Source of the DNA: Christensenella sp.
GTDB lineage: Bacteria; Bacillota; Clostridia; Christensenellales; Maliibacteriaceae
DNA length: 13,849 nt
Assembly: GCA_019420085.1 (NCBI GenBank)
Contig: JAHZHV010000071.1
Span: 1-13,849, forward strand
Reading direction: 5' to 3'
Shown: positions 8,233-13,849 of the stretch, in pieces
Position numbering within the stretch: the stretch's first letter is position 1
How the letters are laid out: the number at the start of each line of letters is the position of its first letter
Made by a program: the position numbers and the translations under genes
Notes under the pieces: model-generated
What the model saw: the letters and a program-made list of their open reading frames with translations, nothing else
What the model was told of the DNA's origin: nothing
Database searches by the model: none

Positions 8233-9432
8233 TTAATCCCTCCCATGGTGCGCGTCTGCACCGATGCGCGCGCGCTTTTTTTCAAGCCTGTCGCGCCGAC
8301 GCGCAAGATCCTGCGCGTATTTTGCCTTTCCAATGCCGGTGTCAAGCGCGCGCAGGCAATAGGCGTAGGCAAGCGCAAGATCGCCGGTTGTGTGCTCGTG
8401 GTATTTGCTAAGTTCAATCAGCGCCGGACAGTAATCCGGCGTGCGCGAGACGATCTTTTCCCAGACCTGCGCCGCCTGCGCGATGTCCGTCTTTTTCAAA
8501 AGCAGCGAGCGCTGCCACATGGCAGGCAATGACCAGACTCCTTCGGTGACGGAGGAAAAATACGCCTGCGCGCTTTGTGCGTCGCGCTGGCGCAGGTAAT
8601 AGCGTCCGATGCTGAAGCGGTCCGCCGCCTCGCCGGCGTTTTGCGGCGCGTCAAGCGCGCGGCACATCGCAACGGCAAGCAGCGGCATCGTCACGATGTC
8701 CTGCCGGTTGTGCGACGCGATGTCGGCAAGCAGCGATTCGTCGCCGCTTCTTAGATAGCGGTAGTAGCGTCCCGGGATTTCCGCGCCGTCGATGTCGCCC
8801 TGACGCGGCGCAGAGAATACGCGCGACTCGATGTTGCCGAGGCTGCAGCTTTCAATGCGCAGGCGGTAGATGCGCCGCGCCGGATGGATCAGATCGATAT
8901 GCGCCGTGCAAAGCGGCGCGCGGATGCGGCACAGGGTAAGGCGCGTCTGCAAAAGCGGCACGTCGAAGGACTTGCCGTTGAAGGTGACCAGCACGTCGAA
9001 ATCCCGCGCGATGCCGCACAGCGCTTCCAGCATTTGGCCTTCTGCGTCCGGTTTGCGCAGCAGAAGCTGCCGCACGCGAAAGCCGGACGGCGTAAAATAG
9101 CCAAGGCCGATCAAAAACGCCTGCACCGCCGCGCCGAAAAGGCCCGTGGTTTCCGTGTCCAAAAACAGGACGCGCCGCGGGTCAAAGCCGCCCGTGGGCA
9201 GGTCGTTCAGCCCGAAAAAGCGCGTCGGGTCGACCTGCAAAAACGCCTCCAGACGATGTCCCGGCAGGCCGTCCGTCAGCGCGTAATCGGTGCTTTCGTC
9301 CGTGAAAGCCGCGCGCTCCTGCGCCTGCTGTGTTTGTGCCCGCGGCATTTGTGCCTGCGGCGCGTCGGGCGCGGCGTTCCAATCCTCTGACAGCGACGCC
9401 ATGGCGCGCAGTTTGTCCCGCAAAGCGCTCAA
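8233..9432 (-). CDS. mrfB: MrfB/YprB-type DEDDh exonuclease with C-terminal TPR-like repeats
   Basis: A 399-residue protein of the YprB family (RNase H-like exonuclease). In Bacillus subtilis MrfB works with the helicase MrfA in a mitomycin C repair pathway independent of UvrA. The nuclease core lies at about 85-260, with the acidic residues and histidine in place: FLDTETTGL (Asp92, Glu94), FNGKSFDVPLL (Asp157) and SHNRQDIVTM (His241, Asp245). About 275-380 looks helical and TPR-like; residues 20-45 are a Gln/Ala-rich linker. The start is taken as TTG at 9432-9430, because AGGAGG lies ten bases upstream and the resulting N-terminus (SALRDKLRAM) matches the family's basic first helix. ATG at 9402 is the alternative. 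The frame extends further upstream only as a shadow over mrfA. Gaps are 25 bases after mrfA and none before ktrB. Confidence 0.9.
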   Translation of the reverse strand: MSALRDKLRAMASLSEDWNAAPDAPQAQMPRAQTQQAQERAAFTDESTDYALTDGLPGHRLEAFLQVDPTRFFGLNDLPTGGFDPRRVLFLDTETTGLFGAAVQAFLIGLGYFTPSGFRVRQLLLRKPDAEGQMLEALCGIARDFDVLVTFNGKSFDVPLLQTRLTLCRIRAPLCTAHIDLIHPARRIYRLRIESCSLGNIESRVFSAPRQGDIDGAEIPGRYYRYLRSGDESLLADIASHNRQDIVTMPLLAVAMCRALDAPQNAGEAADRFSIGRYYLRQRDAQSAQAYFSSVTEGVWSLPAMWQRSLLLKKTDIAQAAQVWEKIVSRTPDYCPALIELSKYHEHTTGDLALAYAYCLRALDTGIGKAKYAQDLARRRDRLEKKRARIGADAHHGRD

Positions 9433-9457
9433 ATTGTATCCGCCTCCTGTTTTCCCT

Positions 9458-11740
9458 TTAGGTATCCTGCTGCGCTGCGCCCAGCATGCAAAGCAGAAGC
9501 TGCCCTGCAAGCGCCTTGGCATTTTTTCCCGCGTCCGGCCCGACGCAGGAGGGACAGCCGTTTTCGCAGGCGCAGTTTTCCAGCATCGCAAGCGCCTGGG
9601 AAAAGATCTCCTGGCGCATCTGATACAGCTTTTCCGAAAGACCGACGGAGCCGGGGATTGCGTCGTAGACAAACAGCGCCGGCGCATCGGTGAAGGGCTG
9701 GCGCACCTGGTAGAAGACTGCGATGTCGCGCGGGTCGCACATCAAAAAGATCGGCGCGACGTTTGCAAGCAGGTTCGACACGCCCGAAAGCGCCGCCGCA
9801 GTGTCGCCCTGATTCATGCCGGGCAGGCCGTTTGGCCAGGTGTACCAGACCGCCTGGGTGTGCATCGTGATTTCCGGCAGATGCACCTGCCCCCAGCCCA
9901 CGTTTTCATGCGTGTCGAATTTGATCTTCTTAAAGACGCTGACAAGGCTGTTGACCAGCACCTCGCCGTGCATGTCCAGCCGCCCGTCGCCCGATTCGCT
10001 TTCACGCTGGTCAAAGACGTCCAGAACCTTGACGTCGACCTGCATGTCGGCGTCGGTGTAGTACTCCACGTTGCTGCGGCGGATGAACGCCTTGTGCATG
10101 GGCAGGTCGAGCTTTTCCACCTGATACTGCACGCCGTCGTGGATGTAGATCGCCTCGTCGTGCAGCAGCATCGGCGCGGTAAAGCGGTCCATCTGCCCGA
10201 TGACGCGGTTGTCCGCGTTCGTCACGTCGATGATGACGACGTTTTCGTTTGACGCGCTGCGCAGGCTGATGTCCGAGGCGGGGAACGTCTCGCTTGCCCA
10301 GTGCCAGCGGCTGCCCGCGTGGTGCAGGACGCCCTCCTCCTGCAGGTAGGAAAGCGCTTCCTGCGTCGTGGCCACGTCGCCGAAGACCTCCCCGTCCTCA
10401 AAGGGCAGCTCGAAGGCGGCGCACTTTAAGTGGCTCATGAAGATATAAAGGTTGTCCGGGTTAATCAGCGCCATTTCCGCGGACTGCTCAAAGAAGTACT
10501 CCGGATGCGTGATGATAAACTGATCCATCGGCGAGGAGTTGGCAATGAGCATCATGAAGCTGGAGCTGTTGCGCCGTCCGGCGCGTCCGGCCTGCTGCCA
10601 GGTGCTGGCGATGGTGCCGGGATAGCCGCAGAGGATGCACGCCTCCAGCGAGCCGATGTCCACGCCCAGTTCCAGCGCGTTGGTCGATACCACGCCCGTC
10701 ACCGTCCCGTTTTTAAGGCCTTTTTCAATCTCGCGGCGCTCCAGCGGCAGGTAGCCGCCGCGATACCCGCGCACGCGCTGCGAGCCGCCGAGCGGATCGC
10801 GCACGATGGCCTTTAGGTACGTCAAAAGCACCTCGACCGTCAGACGGCTTCTTGTAAAAACGATCGTCTGCACGTGGTTTGCAATCAGCACCGATGCAAA
10901 CATGCGCGCCTGAAACACGGCGCTTTTTCGGATGCCGAGGCGGCGGTTGACCACGGGCGGATTGTAAAAGACCATGTCGCGCCGCCCGACCGGCGCGCCG
11001 GAATGGCCGACCATGCGCATGACGCGCCCGGTGATCGCCTGCGCGTGCTGCTGCGGATTGGCAATCGTGGCCGAGCAGCAGATAAAGACCGGGTCGCTGC
11101 CGTAGAACTGGCAGATGCGCCGCAGGCGGCGCACGACGTTTGCAAGGTGGCTGCCGAATACGCCGCGGTAGGAGTGGATTTCGTCGATGACGACGTACTC
11201 CAGATTCTCAAACAGCTGCACCCATTTGACGTGATTGGGCAGGATACCCGCATGCAGCATGTCGGGATTGGTCACGACGATATTGCCCGCCGTGCGCACC
11301 GCGCGCCGCGCCGAGACGGCGGTGTCCCCGTCGTAGGTAAAGGCTTTGATGTCCGCGCCCAGGTCCTCCGTCATGGCGTAAAGCTCGCCGACCTGATCGG
11401 CGGAAAGCGCCTTGGTGGGGAACAGGTACAGCGCCCGCGCGTTGGGCTTTTGCAGCATGCGGTTTAGAACCGGCAGGTGATAGCACAGCGATTTGCCCGA
11501 CGCCGTTGGCGTGACGATGACCGTATCCCGACCCTTCAGAATATGCGAAATGGCCTCGGCCTGATGACTGTAGAGCGATTCGATGCCGCGCCTTTTGAGC
11601 ATCTGCAAAAGCCGCATATCAAGCGCCTCGGGCCACGGCGCATAGACGGCAGGCCGCGCGGGAATCTGCCGCCAGCAGGTGACGTTTTCCATGACGGCGG
11701 GATCGTTTTTGAAGGATTCCAGAATTTGAGTAAGATTCAT
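9458..11740 (-). CDS. mrfA: MrfA/YprA-type DEAD/DEAH-box helicase with C-terminal Cys4 (DUF1998) domain
   Basis: A 760-residue superfamily 2 helicase. Its B. subtilis relative MrfA (YprA) acts with MrfB in repair of mitomycin C damage. Visible motifs: YSHQAEA with the Q-motif glutamine near 60, Walker A TPTASGKS (77-84), FPTKALSADQ (Ia), DEIH (186-189), SAT (223-225), the MrfA-like RGYRGGYLPLERREIE segment (323-338), STNALELGVDIG (351-362) and QQAGRAGRR (381-389). The C-terminal region corresponds to DUF1998 and ends with CxCxxxCxxC (about 722-731), matching the four-cysteine zinc site of this family. The start is ATG 11740-11738, with GGAGG eight bases upstream; an ATG at 11764 lacks such a site. 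mrfB follows 25 bases later. No LexA-type operator is recognisable in the 42 bases before it. Confidence 0.94.
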   Translation of the reverse strand: MNLTQILESFKNDPAVMENVTCWRQIPARPAVYAPWPEALDMRLLQMLKRRGIESLYSHQAEAISHILKGRDTVIVTPTASGKSLCYHLPVLNRMLQKPNARALYLFPTKALSADQVGELYAMTEDLGADIKAFTYDGDTAVSARRAVRTAGNIVVTNPDMLHAGILPNHVKWVQLFENLEYVVIDEIHSYRGVFGSHLANVVRRLRRICQFYGSDPVFICCSATIANPQQHAQAITGRVMRMVGHSGAPVGRRDMVFYNPPVVNRRLGIRKSAVFQARMFASVLIANHVQTIVFTRSRLTVEVLLTYLKAIVRDPLGGSQRVRGYRGGYLPLERREIEKGLKNGTVTGVVSTNALELGVDIGSLEACILCGYPGTIASTWQQAGRAGRRNSSSFMMLIANSSPMDQFIITHPEYFFEQSAEMALINPDNLYIFMSHLKCAAFELPFEDGEVFGDVATTQEALSYLQEEGVLHHAGSRWHWASETFPASDISLRSASNENVVIIDVTNADNRVIGQMDRFTAPMLLHDEAIYIHDGVQYQVEKLDLPMHKAFIRRSNVEYYTDADMQVDVKVLDVFDQRESESGDGRLDMHGEVLVNSLVSVFKKIKFDTHENVGWGQVHLPEITMHTQAVWYTWPNGLPGMNQGDTAAALSGVSNLLANVAPIFLMCDPRDIAVFYQVRQPFTDAPALFVYDAIPGSVGLSEKLYQMRQEIFSQALAMLENCACENGCPSCVGPDAGKNAKALAGQLLLCMLGAAQQDT

Positions 11741-11782
11741 GCAGCCGACCTCCGATGTGTCCAAGTAAAAAACGCGATGCGT

Positions 11783-12952
11783 TTAATCATCCTGACCCGG
11801 ATACAGGTCGAGCACCTCCGCCTGCGCGATTGCCTGCGCCTCCAGCGCGGCAAAGTCGACGTTCTTTTCCGACTCGCGCACGGCCGAAACGTCCGGATGC
11901 GTCGCCGGATGCCGCGGGACAAAGACGGTGCAGCAGTCTTCATAGGGCAATATGGATGTTTCATACGTGCCGATGTCGCGTGCAAGGTCCATGATTTCGG
12001 ACTTGTCAAAACAGATCAGCGGGCGGATGACCGGCATGGTGCATACGTCGTTGGTTGCCGCCAGGGATTCGATCGTCTGGCTTGCCACCTGTCCGATGCT
12101 CTCGCCCGTGACAAGCGCGCTGCCGCGGCCGCGCACGGCGATTTCCTGCGCAATGCGCATCATGCTGCGGCGCATGAGGATGGTCAGCTCCCGATCGGGG
12201 CATTTTTCATAGATTTCCTGCTGAATCTGCGTAAACGGCACGATATGCAGGCGGATCGCGCCGCAGTAGTCCGTTAAAATCCGCGCAAGCGTCACCACTT
12301 TTTCACGGCTGCGTGCGCTGGTATAGGGCGGCGAGTCGAAATGCACCGCGTCGATATGTACGCCGCGCTTGGCGGTCATGTACGCCGCCACGGGCGAGTC
12401 GATGCCGCCGGAGAGCAGCACGTACGCCTTGCCGTTGGAGCCCACCGGCATGCCGCCGCGCGCCATGCGTACCTCGTGATACAGATAGGCGCGGTCACGG
12501 ATCTCAACTTCCAGCACGGTTTCGGGATTGCGCACATCCACGTGCAGCGCGGTGTTTGCGTTCAACACGGCTTCGCCCACGCGCGCGGCAATCTGCGGCG
12601 AGGCGGGCGAAAAGTGCTTGTCCGAGCGGCGCGCATGCACCTTGAAGGAGCCGCGCACATCGCGCATGATTTCGCAGGCCAGTTCGCAGATTTTGTCAAA
12701 GTCGTCCTTTTCAATGGCGTAGGCGGGGCACACGGAGTGCACGCCGAAGACGCGGCAGATTTTTTCCATCACCTGCTTGTCGTGTCCGGCACCGCGCACA
12801 TAATAGCGCCCGTCGTTGCGGCTGACCGTCGCATCCGGGTAAAACGACACGGCCTGCCGGATGCGCTTTTGCAGCATGTTTTCAAAATACGGGCGGTTCT
12901 GCCCCTTCAGATGAATTTCGCCGAAGCGAATTAAAATCAGTTTTTCAAGCAT
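11783..12952 (-). CDS. thiI: tRNA 4-thiouridine synthase ThiI, form without rhodanese domain
   Basis: A 389-residue cytoplasmic enzyme that adenylates tRNA uridine 8 and replaces its oxygen with sulfur. In some organisms the same protein also supplies sulfur for the thiamine thiazole. The order is an N-terminal ferredoxin-like domain (about 1-60, with LIRFGEIHLKGQNR), a THUMP domain (about 60-165), then the PP-loop AANH domain with YVLLSGGIDSPVAAY (177-191), GESIGQVASQT and PYEDCCTVFVPRHP carrying the conserved cysteines. It ends after the AANH domain with no rhodanese extension, as in Bacillota, where the partner cysteine desulfurase passes persulfide directly to ThiI. That gene lies 35 bases upstream here. 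The start is ATG 12952-12950, preceded by AAAGGA; the ATG at 12970 would overlap that site. mrfA follows 42 bases later. Confidence 0.96.
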   Translation of the reverse strand: MLEKLILIRFGEIHLKGQNRPYFENMLQKRIRQAVSFYPDATVSRNDGRYYVRGAGHDKQVMEKICRVFGVHSVCPAYAIEKDDFDKICELACEIMRDVRGSFKVHARRSDKHFSPASPQIAARVGEAVLNANTALHVDVRNPETVLEVEIRDRAYLYHEVRMARGGMPVGSNGKAYVLLSGGIDSPVAAYMTAKRGVHIDAVHFDSPPYTSARSREKVVTLARILTDYCGAIRLHIVPFTQIQQEIYEKCPDRELTILMRRSMMRIAQEIAVRGRGSALVTGESIGQVASQTIESLAATNDVCTMPVIRPLICFDKSEIMDLARDIGTYETSILPYEDCCTVFVPRHPATHPDVSAVRESEKNVDFAALEAQAIAQAEVLDLYPGQDD

Positions 12953-12987
12953 GATCGGGTTCCTTTCCAAGTTGACTTATGGCGCGT

Positions 12988-13849
12988 TCAGCGCGCGCGA
13001 AAGCGGCGCAGCGTCTCTACGGCCTGTGCGATGGCCTCGACAGTCGGTTCTACTTCCGTTTCACAGTTCAACGCGCCAAGGCTGATGCGAATCGAGCCGC
13101 CAAGATACGGTTCCGGCACACCCATGGCTTCCAGCACGGGACTGACGCGGCGATGCCGTGAGGAGCAGGCCGACCCCGTCGAGACGAGGATATCCCGCTG
13201 TTCCAGCGCATGAAGGAGCGTTTCGGCGCGTACGCCGGCAAAGCCGACGTTGAGAATATGCGGCGCGCTGCAATCATCCGGCGCGCCGTTTTTGCGCATG
13301 TCGGGTACGCGCGCGGCCAGCTGCTCGTATAACCGCGTGCGCATCCGCGCCATGCGCGCGTTATCTTCCGGCTGCCATGCCTCCACCGCAGCCTGCAGCG
13401 CGACGATGCCGGCTACGTTCTGCGTGCCGGAGCGAAGCCCCATCTCCTGCCCGCCGCCCAGCTGCACGCCGTCAAGACGCACGCCGCGGCGTACGAACAA
13501 AAAGCCCACGCCCTTTGGCCCGTGGATTTTATGCGCGCTTGCGCTGTAGAGATCCACGCCCGTTTTGTGCAGGTCGATAGGCACGCGAAGATATGCCTGC
13601 ACACCGTCGACGTGGACGTATGTATGCGGGTTCTTTTCCTTGACTGCCGCGGCAATGGCCGCAATGTCGTTGACGGCGCCCGTTTCGTTGTTGACGTGCA
13701 TGACCGATACGATGCCGGTATCCTCCTGCACGGCGTCGGCGACGTCCTGCACGCGCACGCGTCCCGTCTCATCCACGGGCACGACGCGCAGGGAAAAGCC
13801 CGCGCTTTGCAGGTATTCACAGGTGCGAAGCACTGCCGGATGCTCCACG
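12988..13849 (-). CDS. Cysteine desulfurase (NifS/IscS family), 5' part missing at window edge
   Basis: The C-terminal 286 residues or so of a PLP-dependent enzyme that converts cysteine to alanine plus an enzyme-bound persulfide. The fragment enters at VEHPAVL, which matches the conserved EHxAV segment, so about 90-100 N-terminal residues lie beyond the window. The first visible GTG is internal and not a start. Visible features: HVNNETGA, VHVDGVQA (PLP ring aspartate), SASAHKIHGPKG with the Schiff-base lysine, GGGQEMGLRSGTQN (phosphate-binding segment), and STGSACSS with the catalytic cysteine on its mobile loop. Its place 35 bases before thiI suggests it is the dedicated sulfur donor for tRNA thiolation, like the NifZ-ThiI pair of B. 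subtilis, rather than a general Fe-S cluster enzyme. No scaffold gene (iscU/sufU) is visible next to it. Confidence 0.95.
   Translation of the reverse strand, partial: VEHPAVLRTCEYLQSAGFSLRVVPVDETGRVRVQDVADAVQEDTGIVSVMHVNNETGAVNDIAAIAAAVKEKNPHTYVHVDGVQAYLRVPIDLHKTGVDLYSASAHKIHGPKGVGFLFVRRGVRLDGVQLGGGQEMGLRSGTQNVAGIVALQAAVEAWQPEDNARMARMRTRLYEQLAARVPDMRKNGAPDDCSAPHILNVGFAGVRAETLLHALEQRDILVSTGSACSSRHRRVSPVLEAMGVPEPYLGGSIRISLGALNCETEVEPTVEAIAQAVETLRRFRAR

Noticed and set aside
9433..9687. N-terminal extension of mrfB overlapping the end of mrfA
   Set aside because: The extra residues (MRRRCLSTTQ and on) are an out-of-frame reading of the MrfA C-terminal cysteine domain. The ribosome-binding site and the family N-terminus support the start at 9432.

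Overview
The window is ordinary-looking, GC-rich chromosomal DNA. Every gene I can support lies on the minus strand. The gene content suggests a strict or near-strict anaerobe of the Clostridia (GC-rich Bacillota): a rubredoxin beside an A-type flavodiiron protein, a T-box-controlled valS followed by folC, a Ktr-type potassium system, a ThiI without a rhodanese domain paired with a cysteine desulfurase, and an MrfA/MrfB (YprA/YprB) pair. Strong Shine-Dalgarno sites, T-box control and sigma-A-like promoters fit the same group. The species cannot be named from this sequence.

Read in the direction of transcription, from high to low coordinates, there are three main blocks and a remnant. Block 1 (13849 to 6178) is a tight run of six genes: cysteine desulfurase (cut by the window edge), thiI, mrfA, mrfB, ktrB and ktrA. 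Their gaps are 35, 42, 25, 0 and 33 bases, so they may share one transcript. The first two make persulfide sulfur and use it for tRNA 4-thiouridine. The next two form a helicase-exonuclease DNA repair pair. The last two are the membrane and regulatory parts of a potassium transporter.

Block 2 (6126 to 1821) starts with a good extended -10 promoter and a full T-box leader with a GUC (Val) specifier, T-box motif and attenuator. It continues with valS and folC and ends at a clear terminator. Block 3 (1783 to 284) has its own promoter, then a flavodiiron protein gene, a rubredoxin gene and a strong terminator; the two proteins are expected to work together in reducing O2 or NO. The last piece (264 to 1) has a promoter and ribosome-binding site driving a 45-residue helix-turn-helix stub. 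The stub breaks off inside its DNA-binding domain, next to a more AT-rich segment of unknown origin that may be the end of an inserted element.

I found no tRNA, rRNA, CRISPR array, complete mobile element or phage gene. I see no convincing undescribed multi-gene system. The points most worth a second look are the mrfAB-ktrBA coupling, the missing ribose-binding acidic residue in the KtrA-like protein, the broken regulator at the left edge and the apparent lack of a terminator between ktrA and the valS leader.
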